A stretch of 5,576 bases of DNA, taken from contig CALXUL010000275.1 of NCBI GenBank assembly GCA_944391635.1, forward strand, positions 1 through 5,576, read 5' to 3'. The notes under the pieces are model-generated. The model was not told the DNA's origin. It ran no database searches and worked only from the letters and a program-made list of their open reading frames with translations. Every line of letters starts with the position of its first letter. Within the stretch, counting starts at the first letter, position 1. Origin of the DNA: an uncultured Clostridia bacterium (GTDB lineage: Bacteria; Bacillota; Clostridia; UBA1381). This document shows, piece by piece, positions 1 through 5,576 of the stretch. The translations under genes were made by a program, and so were the position numbers.

Positions 1-43
1 CTCGCCTTGGCAAGGCGATGCTCTACCCCTGAGCCACTTCCGC
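1..43 (-). tRNA. tRNA-Gly (anticodon GCC), 5' part only
   Basis: This is the 5' half of a glycine tRNA, cut by the left edge of the window. On the minus strand it begins GCGGAAG (acceptor 5' strand, 43 to 37), followed by a D arm with a GCTC/GAGC stem and a perfect anticodon stem TCGCC/GGCGA around the loop TTGCCAA. The anticodon GCC lies at 9-11. The variable loop, T arm and 3' acceptor strand are outside the window, so the fold cannot be checked in full. It is the last gene of the visible tRNA operon, 23 bases after tRNA-Tyr, with no terminator between them. Confidence 0.93.
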
Positions 44-66
44 ATATCCTATTCATTTTTTAAAAT

Positions 67-151
67 TGGTCGAGGGAGATGGATTCGAACCATCGAAGTC
101 ACTGACGACAGATTTACAGTCTGTTCCCTTTGGCCGCTCGGGAACCCTTCC
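67..151 (-). tRNA. tRNA-Tyr (anticodon GTA), class II
   Basis: This is a class II tRNA with a long variable arm. The anticodon stem ACAGA/TCTGT encloses the loop CTGTAAA, giving anticodon GTA (115-117). The variable arm forms a short GTCA/TGAC hairpin, the T arm is GATGG-TTCGAAT-CCATC, and the 3' CCA is encoded (67-69). The D region (TTCCCGAGCGGCCAAAGGGA) is typical of bacterial tRNA-Tyr. The acceptor stem is odd: 5' GGAAGGG faces 3' TCCCTCG, which gives a G1/G72 mismatch, an A4/C69 mismatch and a G7-T66 wobble. Bacterial tRNA-Tyr normally has G1-C72, a contact for TyrRS. The identity is clear, but how well it functions is less so. It sits 5 bases after tRNA-Thr. Confidence 0.93.
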
Positions 152-156
152 AAAAA

Positions 157-232
157 TGGAGCTGGTGATGGGACTCGAACCCGCGACCTGCTGATTACAA
201 ATCAGCTGCTCTACCAATTGAGCTACACCAGC
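157..232 (-). tRNA. tRNA-Thr (anticodon TGT)
   Basis: This is a 76-base tRNA with a perfect acceptor stem GCTGGTG/CACCAGC, a T discriminator base and an encoded CCA. The D stem is GCTC/GAGC, and the anticodon stem GCTGA/TCAGC encloses the loop TTTGTAA, so the anticodon is TGT (197-199), which reads ACN threonine codons beginning with ACA. The T stem is GCGGG/CCCAT and carries a C50/A64 mismatch next to a G49-T65 wobble. The other stems are intact. It lies between tRNA-Val (6 bases) and tRNA-Tyr (5 bases) in the same operon. Confidence 0.95.
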
Positions 233-238
233 ATATAT

Positions 239-314
239 TGGTGGGAGTTACAGGGCTCGAACCTGTGACATCCTGCTTGTAAGGCAGACGCTCTCCCAGC
301 TGAGCTAAACTCCC
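239..314 (-). tRNA. tRNA-Val (anticodon TAC)
   Basis: This is a 76-base tRNA with acceptor stem GGGAGTT/AACTCCC, discriminator A and encoded CCA. The anticodon stem TCTGC/GCAGG encloses the loop CTTACAA with anticodon TAC (279-281), the valine tRNA whose wobble base U34 can read all four GTN codons when modified. The T arm ACAGG-TTCGAGC-CCTGT is fully paired. It is the second gene of the operon, 14 bases after tRNA-Pro. Confidence 0.96.
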
Positions 315-328
315 TAATTATGCAAATC

Positions 329-405
329 TGGTCGGGATGACAGGATTCGAACCTGCGGCCCTCTGGTCCCAAACCAGATGCGCTACCAAACTGCGCTACA
401 TCCCG
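329..405 (-). tRNA. tRNA-Pro (anticodon TGG)
   Basis: This is a 77-base tRNA with acceptor stem CGGGATG/CATCCCG, discriminator A and encoded CCA. The D stem is GCGC/GCGC, the anticodon loop is TTTGGGA on a CTGG/CCAG stem giving anticodon TGG (369-371), and the T arm is GCAGG-TTCGAAT-CCTGT. The C1-G72 pair and TGG anticodon fit proline. It is the promoter-proximal gene of the tRNA operon, about 35 bases downstream of the predicted transcription start. Confidence 0.96.
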
Positions 406-446
406 TCATTGTAAGAAGGGTTCTGCTCACGCGACTTAAATATATT

Positions 447-476
447 ACCATATATATATTAGTTTTTCAATGTCAA
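447..476 (-). promoter_or_regulatory. Predicted sigma-A promoter of the tRNA operon
   Basis: On the minus strand a consensus -35 box TTGACA (471-476) is followed after 18 bases by TATGGT (447-452), a 4-of-6 match to the -10 box, in a very AT-rich setting. Transcription would start near 440 and leave a leader of about 35 bases before tRNA-Pro. The repeated TATA motif at 451-459 offers alternative -10 placements with shorter spacers, so the exact -10 is uncertain while the -35 is convincing. A perfect -35 is expected for a strongly expressed stable-RNA operon. Confidence 0.65.
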
Positions 477-565
477 AAAATGCCTATTTTTATGTGTTTT
501 GCATTAAAAATCTTTCAATATCGGCTACTTTCTTTATTATACTCAATTTTTCTATGTTTTATTCA

Positions 566-598
566 CAAATATACCTGGAGTTTATCCAGGTATATTTG
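566..598 (-). terminator. Hairpin after the VanW-like gene, probable terminator
   Basis: A perfect 13-bp inverted repeat (566-578 and 586-598) surrounds a 7-base loop, starting 12 bases after the stop codon of the VanW-domain gene. The CCAGG core gives the stem its strength and the outer part is AT-rich. Position and size fit an intrinsic terminator for the two-gene unit. However, the bases after the hairpin on the minus strand (TGAATAAAACATAG) lack a real T tract. Termination may be partial, or the hairpin may mainly protect the mRNA 3' end. The neighbouring bases on the plus strand are not T-rich enough to suggest a plus-strand terminator. Confidence 0.6.
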
Positions 599-610
599 CT
601 ATTATTAGAA

Positions 611-2293
611 TTATTCACCCGCACTGGTATTTGATGACGGCGAAGCTGAAGGTGTTGTTGATTCGACAGGAGTTGATTCGGATGGCTGTGCGGCTGCGGG
701 CGCTGCTGTCGGCTCAGGTGTTGCCATAGTTCCAACGCTCACCTCGGTTGGAATCATTTTATATGTGCTCCTGGTAAGTTTTTCTGTTTTTACAACTTCA
801 CCGTTTTGAGAAACTATACGCACATAGTCAACCACATATCCGGTTTTTCCTGTTGATGTAACTTGACGTTTGCCTTGTGGCAGCGTCGGATCGTTTGTTT
901 CAACAACAGTTGGCTCGGTTGTAGCTACAACTGTGTTTTCTATCTTTACACTTTGTGCAACAGCGGGTGCAGTTCCGATTACCTTTACAACGCATTTTCC
1001 GCCTTGTGTGGTCACATCAATGCGTATTGGTTTTTCGGTGTTATTTTTGAATTTGAAATCTATTGAGCCATATGCTACCGTTGCATCCTGACCTTTTGGT
1101 ACATATGCCACTGTTAATGAATGACTACGGCGTTCAACTATTTCAAGATTTGCATACAGCACGGCAGAATATATAGTTGAGCTTACTTGGCATACACCGC
1201 CGCCAACACCTTCGCTTGTTTTTCCGTTTTCATATACCGGCGCAACTTTATACCCATTTTCAAGCGATGGATTACCGATTGCGGTATTATACGAAAATGT
1301 ATCGCCCGGAAGCAGGATTGTTCCGTTTACCGACGCAGCGGCACGTGAAACGTTAAAGGCTCTGTTTGCTGCAGCGGTGGAAAATGTGCTGGAATAGCTT
1401 GAAAGCTCGGCGCTAAATAGTCCATCTCTTAGCGAAGCTGCCGTCTTTTCCGGCACAAGCTTTGTCACGGTAAGGGTTATTTCATTTCCGCTGTTAAATT
1501 CTGATAGTTTCTGCTCTATTTCGGATTTATCAGCTTCTATTCCTACAGTTTCATCGACAATATAAAGTTCTTTACCCTCAAGCTGATATTGAGCATCGGC
1601 AGATGGGCGGTATACTACAGCATATACTTCTTCAGCAGTAAGCGCACCTGGGTCGGTAAGAGGTAATGATACCTCTATCTGGTCAAAATTTCCATCTTCC
1701 AGCTGGCTTAGAACCTCTTCTCTTTCAGCTGAAACATCTTTGCTTTGGCCTTTGGTAGGCGGTGTAACTTTTACTGATGTTTCAGATAGATCTGTACAAA
1801 CAGCCTCTTTCATTTCACCATTTTTCTGCACTCCGAGGTCGTATAAAATCGCATCAAGTTTTTCACTGTCAACCGATGCCGACGGGTTAACTGTCTTACC
1901 GAACAGACGCGCGCCAAGACATACTATCGCATTGGAAAAGAAATTCGAACTTCTTCCGACAGCATATGCTGATTCTGCACTTGCTGCCGTATCGGTGCCA
2001 AGACTGATTTCCGCTGACGTTACATCAACACTTTCGGTACCGCTTACTATCGTAAAACTGTCTATTCCGCTGTAGTATGTACTTACCGACAGCGCTTCTG
2101 TCGCCTCATCTATTGTCATTCCGCTTAAATCAATATCATCCATAGATACGCCGCGTGCAATTTTTCCGTCTTCCGGAGCTTGCAGCATAATAAAGATTAA
2201 TATTAAAATAAGCAATATTGCCGAGACGGCAATTATTACCACACGTCTATGAGCCACTAAAAACGCGGCAATAGCAGTGAATTTTTCTTTCAC
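611..2293 (-). CDS. VanW-domain protein with a C-terminal G5 domain, membrane-anchored (YoaR-like)
   Basis: This is a predicted cell-envelope protein of 560 residues. A short cytoplasmic N-terminus with two arginines precedes one membrane segment (about 18-38, rich in I/L/V), so the rest should lie outside the cell. After it come a region resembling the PG_binding_4 domain (about 45-155, with a similar piece near 245-265), a VanW domain (about 298-427, with GGGVCQVSSTIY at 364-375 and HSLTVAYVPKGQDATVAYG at 391-409), a G5 domain (about 453-522) and a 38-residue Ser/Thr/Pro/Ala-rich tail. VanW is named from vancomycin-resistance clusters, but its biochemical role is unknown. G5 domains occur in surface proteins and are proposed to bind N-acetylglucosamine. 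A peptidoglycan-associated role is inference. There is no LPXTG motif. The start is set at GTG 2293, because AAAGGG (2302-2307) lies 8 bases upstream. An in-frame GTG at 2302 would overlap that site. It follows the cysteine-cluster gene by 24 bases (15 from the longer start) and probably shares its mRNA. Confidence 0.9.
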   Translation of the reverse strand: MKEKFTAIAAFLVAHRRVVIIAVSAILLILILIFIMLQAPEDGKIARGVSMDDIDLSGMTIDEATEALSVSTYYSGIDSFTIVSGTESVDVTSAEISLGTDTAASAESAYAVGRSSNFFSNAIVCLGARLFGKTVNPSASVDSEKLDAILYDLGVQKNGEMKEAVCTDLSETSVKVTPPTKGQSKDVSAEREEVLSQLEDGNFDQIEVSLPLTDPGALTAEEVYAVVYRPSADAQYQLEGKELYIVDETVGIEADKSEIEQKLSEFNSGNEITLTVTKLVPEKTAASLRDGLFSAELSSYSSTFSTAAANRAFNVSRAAASVNGTILLPGDTFSYNTAIGNPSLENGYKVAPVYENGKTSEGVGGGVCQVSSTIYSAVLYANLEIVERRSHSLTVAYVPKGQDATVAYGSIDFKFKNNTEKPIRIDVTTQGGKCVVKVIGTAPAVAQSVKIENTVVATTEPTVVETNDPTLPQGKRQVTSTGKTGYVVDYVRIVSQNGEVVKTEKLTRSTYKMIPTEVSVGTMATPEPTAAPAAAQPSESTPVESTTPSASPSSNTSAGE

Positions 2294-2301
2294 AACTTCC
2301 A

Positions 2302-2307
2302 CCCTTT
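2302..2307 (-). promoter_or_regulatory. Ribosome binding site that decides the VanW-like start
   Basis: The minus strand reads AAAGGG at 2307-2302, then 8 bases, then GTG at 2293. The overlapping GGTGG (2303-2299) also gives a usable 5-base spacing to the same GTG. The longer in-frame GTG at 2302-2300 begins within this purine run, so ribosome binding there would lack spacing. The shorter start is therefore preferred. It removes only three residues and does not affect the membrane segment. Confidence 0.55.
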
Positions 2308-2317
2308 CTAATAACGT

Positions 2318-2839
2318 TTATTCCTTATCGAAAAAACGCATAAAATCTTCAAGATAGTCTGAATATTCCTGAAGAAAAGCCATAAATTCAGCATTTTTTG
2401 TCAATAGGACAAACGCGTTGCGAACATTTTTGACAAAATTGCGGTCAAAGTCATTTAATGTGAGAGCTTTTGCCAAGGGACAGACCGCATATGCCCTTGG
2501 GTCGCGGATTATCCGCAGTTTGCCGTTATCAAGATATGGGGTAAGCGGGAATATCCTGCATGCAAGCGGACGCTGGTAGCGGTCACAATTTCCGTTACAA
2601 AATGCTATTTTGACATTTTTCTGTACCCCGGCATAAGTATATGTAAAATCTGAATTTTCTATGCGTATCCAGTCGGGGTTTAAAAGTGAATATGCACTTG
2701 CCTCGCCTGGGAATAAAAACATCCCGCAGTCATCGCCCTTACAGCAGGCTTTATCACATAATGCACCGCAGTCTGCAGGAATTGGGGTTATTTGGTCAAA
2801 CAGACGGTATAATTGTAAATACAGATATGCAGAATTCAT
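2318..2839 (-). CDS. Cysteine-cluster protein, YkgJ/CxxCxxCC-like putative metal-binding protein
   Basis: This is a small soluble protein of 173 residues with nine cysteines. The first group is C24-x3-C28-x3-C32-C33-x4-C38, the second is C81-x3-C85, and then comes RPLACRIFPL (90-99, with C94), followed by C120. This layout, especially the CC pair and the R-P-x-x-C-R-x-F-P segment, matches the YkgJ-type putative zinc- or iron-chelating family. No enzyme activity is established for that family, and the metal is inferred only from the cysteines. The last 50 residues are rich in F, L, D and E and look helical. There is no signal peptide or membrane segment. The start is ATG 2839, since AAGGAG (2848-2853) lies 8 bases upstream. 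An in-frame GTG at 2845 would be only 2 bases from it. It is the first gene of a two-gene unit with the VanW-like gene and has its own promoter after the rpoC terminator. Confidence 0.85.
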   Translation of the reverse strand: MNSAYLYLQLYRLFDQITPIPADCGALCDKACCKGDDCGMFLFPGEASAYSLLNPDWIRIENSDFTYTYAGVQKNVKIAFCNGNCDRYQRPLACRIFPLTPYLDNGKLRIIRDPRAYAVCPLAKALTLNDFDRNFVKNVRNAFVLLTKNAEFMAFLQEYSDYLEDFMRFFDKE

Positions 2840-2847
2840 CTCCACTT

Positions 2848-2853
2848 CTCCTT
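2848..2853 (-). promoter_or_regulatory. Ribosome binding site of the cysteine-cluster gene
   Basis: AAGGAG on the minus strand is separated by 8 bases (AAGTGGAG) from ATG at 2839, a standard spacing. The alternative GTG at 2845 has a spacer of only 2 bases, so the ATG is the better start and the protein begins MNSAYLYLQ. Confidence 0.75.
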
Positions 2854-2873
2854 AGTCACATTATATAGATTGT

Positions 2874-2902
2874 ATTTTATCATACCGCGGCAGTAAAAAC
2901 AA
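2874..2902 (-). promoter_or_regulatory. Predicted extended -10 promoter of the cysteine-cluster/VanW unit
   Basis: On the minus strand TTGTTT (2897-2902) is followed after 17 bases by TAAAAT (2874-2879), preceded by TG one base upstream (TGATAAAAT), an extended -10 element. Transcription would start near 2867, leaving a leader of roughly 27 bases that contains the AAGGAG site. The -35 is a weak 3-of-6 match, which the TGn element could compensate. A perfect TATAAT at 2860-2865 lies nearby but has no -35 and would place the start inside the ribosome site. Confidence 0.55.
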
Positions 2903-2969
2903 TAGCAAAAGTGTAAAATATCAATCAAAATATATGCCGCTGTTCGTTTTTTTATACATAAAACATGTG

Positions 2970-3016
2970 AAAAAAACGTTTTTCACCGACAGCTGCCTGC
3001 CGGCGAAAAACGTTTT
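2970..3016 (-). terminator. Intrinsic terminator of rpoC
   Basis: A 12-bp stem (2973-2984 with 3005-3016) begins 5 bases after the rpoC stop codon. The interior can pair further: an A/C mismatch, three GC pairs (2986-2988 with 3001-3003), another mismatch, then three pairs closing a CTGC loop (2993-2996). On the minus strand the stem ends in ACG followed by seven T residues (2976 to 2970), the tract expected for Rho-independent termination. It should separate rpoC from the next two genes. Confidence 0.87.
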
Positions 3017-3021
3017 AATTT

Positions 3022-5576
3022 TTACTGGATTTCGTTTTCGTCTACTTCATAACCGTCAATGGTTATGCCAACATCCTTGTACGCATGCATACCGGTACCG
3101 GCAGGAATAAGCTTTCCTATAATTACATTCTCCTTTAATCCTAACAAATGGTCTACCTTGCCTTTAATTGCCGCATCGGTAAGAACCTTGGTTGTTTCCT
3201 GGAATGAGGCTGCCGACATGAAAGATTCAGTAGCAAGCGATGCTTTGGTAATACCAAGAAGTACCGGTGACGCCGTTGCAGGAGCCTGACCCGGCTGTAA
3301 AGCTTCATTAGCTTCAGTAAGCTCAAATTTATCAACCAGTGAGCCGATTAAGAGGTTGGTATCTCCGGCATCCTCTACACGTACTTTTCTGAGCATCTGT
3401 CGTGTGATAACTTCAACGTGCTTGTCGTTAATATCAACACCCTGCATACGGTAGGTACGCTGTACTTCACGGGTAATATATATTTGAACGGCATGCGGTC
3501 CTTTGATATGGAGAATATCATTCGGGTTAACCGAACCGACAGTAAGCTCATCGCCCATTTCGATTACATCGCCGTCCTGAACCTTGATGGTAGAACCATA
3601 AGGAATAATATACGTCTTTGCTTCACCGTTTTCGTCGTTTGAAACGGTGATTTCACGTCTGCGCTTGGTTTCCGACACACTGACTCTTCCGCCGATTTCT
3701 GAAATAATAGCAAGACCTTTTGGCTTTCTTGCCTCGAAAAGCTCCTCTATACGGGGAAGACCCTGTGTAATATCGCTTCCCGATGCAACACCGCCGGCAT
3801 GGAAGGTACGCATTGTAAGCTGTGTACCCGGCTCGCCGATGGACTGGGCTGCAATTATTCCTACAGCTTCGCCTACATTTACAAGTTTACCTGTTGCAAG
3901 GTTTCGTCCGTAACATTTAGCGCATACGCCGACTTTTGTACGGCAGGTAAGCACGCTTCGGATATAAACCTTTGTTATTCCGGCAGCAAGTATCTTTTTA
4001 ACATCGTCATCATCCATCAGCTTATCAGCAGGAACAATCACTTCACCGGTTTCAGGATCTGTTACGTCAGCCATTGTAACACGGCCGAGTATACGGTCTG
4101 CCAAAGGCTCTATCGTTTCGTTTCCGTCCTTTATTTCGGATACCCATTCGCCTTCGGTAGTTCCGCAGTCCTTTTCCCGGACTATTACATCCTGAGATAC
4201 GTCAACAAGACGACGTGTCAGGTATCCAGAGTCTGCGGTTCTAAGCGCGGTATCGGTAAGACCCTTTCTTGCACCGTGGGAGGAGATAAAATACTCAAGT
4301 ACATTAAGCCCCTCACGGAAGTTTGCACGAATCGGTATTTCGACAGTACGTCCTTGTGTATCCGCCATAAGACCACGCATTGCGGCTAGCTGACGAATCT
4401 GGTTAACGCTGCCTCGAGCTCCTGAATCTGCCATCATAAAGATGGGATTAAATTTACCAAGATGCGCCATCATCGCTTCGGTTACATCGGATGATGCCTT
4501 TGACCAAGTCTTAATAACCTGATTATAGCGTTCTTCGTCAGTCAAAAGTCCTCGGCGGAATTTCTTTGTTATTTTTGCAATATCTTCTTCTGCCGCAGCA
4601 AGAATTTCCTTCTTCTTCTCCGGCACTTCTATGTCGGATACCGAAACAGTTATTGCACCGCGGGTTGAATATTTATATCCTGTAGCCTTGATAAGGTCAA
4701 GGACTTCAGCGGTTTTTGTAGTATCGTGAACGCGGATGCAGCGGTCAATTATCTTACCCAGCTGACCCTTATCGACAAGTACATTTATCTCAAGGTCAAA
4801 CAATGATTCTGAGCCTTCGCTGCGGTCAACATATCCCAAATCCTGCGGAATATTCTGGTTGAAAATTATTCTTCCGACGGTAGCGTCAATTAAGCGAGAA
4901 TAATGTTTTCCGTGAATATCAGCTTCCTGGCGTACCTTTATGGGCGTATGAAGTCCTACTGCCTTATTCTCATACGCAAGAATTGCTTCATCAAAACTTG
5001 TATAGCAATGCGGCTTCCAAGGTTCAGAAGTGTCGCGCGCAGGGTCGTCCTTGCCGCCCGGCTCGTCTTCTTTTATAAGAGTCAGATAGTAACTTCCGAG
5101 TATCATATCCTGTGTAGGAACGGTAACCGGGTGTCCATCCTGGGGTTTTAGAAGGTTATTTGCAGAAAGCATTAAAAATCTTGCTTCTGCCTGAGCTTCA
5201 GGTGAAAGCGGTACGTGAATAGCCATCTGGTCACCGTCAAAGTCGGCGTTATATGCCGTACATACCAACGGATGAAGTTTAAGTGCACGCCCATCAACCA
5301 ATTTTGGCTCGAATGCCTGTATTCCAAGACGGTGAAGTGTAGGCGCACGGTTTAAAAGTACCGGATGCTCCTTTATTACATCCTCCAAAACATCCCAAAC
5401 TTCAGGTTTTACGCGCTCTACCATTCGTTTTGCGCTCTTTATATTATGTGCAAGACCTCTTGCCACAAGTTCTTTCATTACAAACGGCTTAAACAGCTCA
5501 ATTGCCATTTCTTTTGGCAGCCCGCACTGATAAATTTTCATTTCCGGACCTACGACAATAACCGAACGTCCTGAAT
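3022..5576 (-). CDS. rpoC: DNA-directed RNA polymerase subunit beta', C-terminal part (5' end outside window)
   Basis: This is the beta' subunit of RNA polymerase, which forms the active centre with RpoB. The window holds the last 850 codons. The frame stays open to the right edge and reads SGRSVIVVGPE before the first internal Met at 5541, so that Met is not the start. Seen in order: the catalytic Mg-binding loop NADFDGDQM (5224-5250); the bridge-helix region with MADSGARGSVNQIRQLAAMRG (about 4371-4435); the trigger loop from ANFREGLNVLEYF to TRRLVD (about 4201-4326); the second zinc site with cysteines at codons 4165-4167, 3943-3945, 3922-3924 and 3913-3915; then GIIAAQSIGEPGTQLTMRTF (about 3802-3861) and the conserved C-terminal region ending in GYEVDENEIQ. 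The trigger loop lacks the large insertion of enterobacterial RpoC, as expected in Gram-positive lineages. All key residues are present. It should be co-transcribed with rpoB upstream, and a strong terminator follows directly. Confidence 0.98.
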   Translation of the reverse strand, partial: SGRSVIVVGPEMKIYQCGLPKEMAIELFKPFVMKELVARGLAHNIKSAKRMVERVKPEVWDVLEDVIKEHPVLLNRAPTLHRLGIQAFEPKLVDGRALKLHPLVCTAYNADFDGDQMAIHVPLSPEAQAEARFLMLSANNLLKPQDGHPVTVPTQDMILGSYYLTLIKEDEPGGKDDPARDTSEPWKPHCYTSFDEAILAYENKAVGLHTPIKVRQEADIHGKHYSRLIDATVGRIIFNQNIPQDLGYVDRSEGSESLFDLEINVLVDKGQLGKIIDRCIRVHDTTKTAEVLDLIKATGYKYSTRGAITVSVSDIEVPEKKKEILAAAEEDIAKITKKFRRGLLTDEERYNQVIKTWSKASSDVTEAMMAHLGKFNPIFMMADSGARGSVNQIRQLAAMRGLMADTQGRTVEIPIRANFREGLNVLEYFISSHGARKGLTDTALRTADSGYLTRRLVDVSQDVIVREKDCGTTEGEWVSEIKDGNETIEPLADRILGRVTMADVTDPETGEVIVPADKLMDDDDVKKILAAGITKVYIRSVLTCRTKVGVCAKCYGRNLATGKLVNVGEAVGIIAAQSIGEPGTQLTMRTFHAGGVASGSDITQGLPRIEELFEARKPKGLAIISEIGGRVSVSETKRRREITVSNDENGEAKTYIIPYGSTIKVQDGDVIEMGDELTVGSVNPNDILHIKGPHAVQIYITREVQRTYRMQGVDINDKHVEVITRQMLRKVRVEDAGDTNLLIGSLVDKFELTEANEALQPGQAPATASPVLLGITKASLATESFMSAASFQETTKVLTDAAIKGKVDHLLGLKENVIIGKLIPAGTGMHAYKDVGITIDGYEVDENEIQ

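Noticed and set aside
536..541. TATAAT on the minus strand as a second tRNA promoter
   Set aside because: The -10 is perfect, but the hexamer at the right spacing is GAATAA and there is no TG extension. It is not strong enough to list.
378..608. Plus-strand open frame of 76 codons
   Set aside because: It overlaps tRNA-Pro, the tRNA promoter and the hairpin after the VanW-like gene. It is rich in Phe, Ile, Leu and Tyr from AT-rich spacer, and has no ribosome site or recognisable domain.
1740..2075. Plus-strand open frame of 111 codons inside the VanW-like gene
   Set aside because: It is antisense to a convincing coding region, with no ribosome site, promoter or recognisable family.
2860..2865. 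TATAAT on the minus strand upstream of the cysteine-cluster gene
   Set aside because: The matching -35 position reads GCGGTA, and transcription would start inside the ribosome binding site. The extended -10 at 2874-2882 fits better.
3799..4389. Plus-strand open frame of 196 codons
   Set aside because: It is antisense to the most conserved part of rpoC (trigger loop and zinc site), so the sequence is fully explained by rpoC. The translation has no domain and a Cys/Tyr/Ser-rich composition typical of a shadow frame.
5539..5541. ATG at 5541 as the start of rpoC
   Set aside because: The frame stays open to the window edge and the residues before it (SGRSVIVVGPE) are conserved RpoC sequence, so this is an internal methionine of a gene cut by the edge.
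1..5576. Mobile element, CRISPR array, phage or tRNA-borne integration site
   Set aside because: No transposase, integrase, spaced direct repeats or duplicated tRNA 3' end could be found. The tRNA genes are followed by other tRNA genes and not by foreign-looking DNA.

Overview
The window looks like chromosomal housekeeping DNA from a low-to-moderate GC Gram-positive bacterium, most likely a member of the Clostridia. This is inferred from the RpoC sequence (no large insertion in the trigger loop), from the VanW/G5-type envelope protein, from the CCA-encoding tRNA genes and from the AT-rich spacers with AGGAG-type ribosome sites. Every supported feature is on the minus strand, so the window is best read from right to left.

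Right to left it holds: (i) the last 850 or so codons of rpoC (RNA polymerase beta'), whose 5' end lies beyond the right edge; (ii) a strong intrinsic terminator 5 bases after the rpoC stop; (iii) a short spacer with a good extended -10 promoter; (iv) a two-gene unit made of a small cysteine-cluster (YkgJ/CxxCxxCC-type) protein and a membrane-anchored VanW-domain/G5-domain protein; (v) a perfect 13-bp hairpin after that unit; (vi) a second promoter; and (vii) a tRNA operon transcribed in the order Pro(TGG), Val(TAC), Thr(TGT), Tyr(GTA), Gly(GCC). The Gly gene is cut by the left edge.

The layout suggests three transcription units: the rpo operon ending at rpoC, the ykgJ-like/vanW-like pair, and the tRNA operon. 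RpoC and the tRNAs serve transcription and translation. The middle pair has no established joint role. One protein should sit at the cell surface and the other is probably a cytosolic metal-binding protein.

I found no mobile element, CRISPR array, riboswitch or evident new system. The points most worth a second look are a tRNA-Tyr acceptor stem with two mismatches (including G1/G72), the Thr-Tyr-Gly tRNA order near rpoC, the isolation of rpoC from any following ribosomal protein genes, and the unexplained cysteine-cluster/VanW gene pair.
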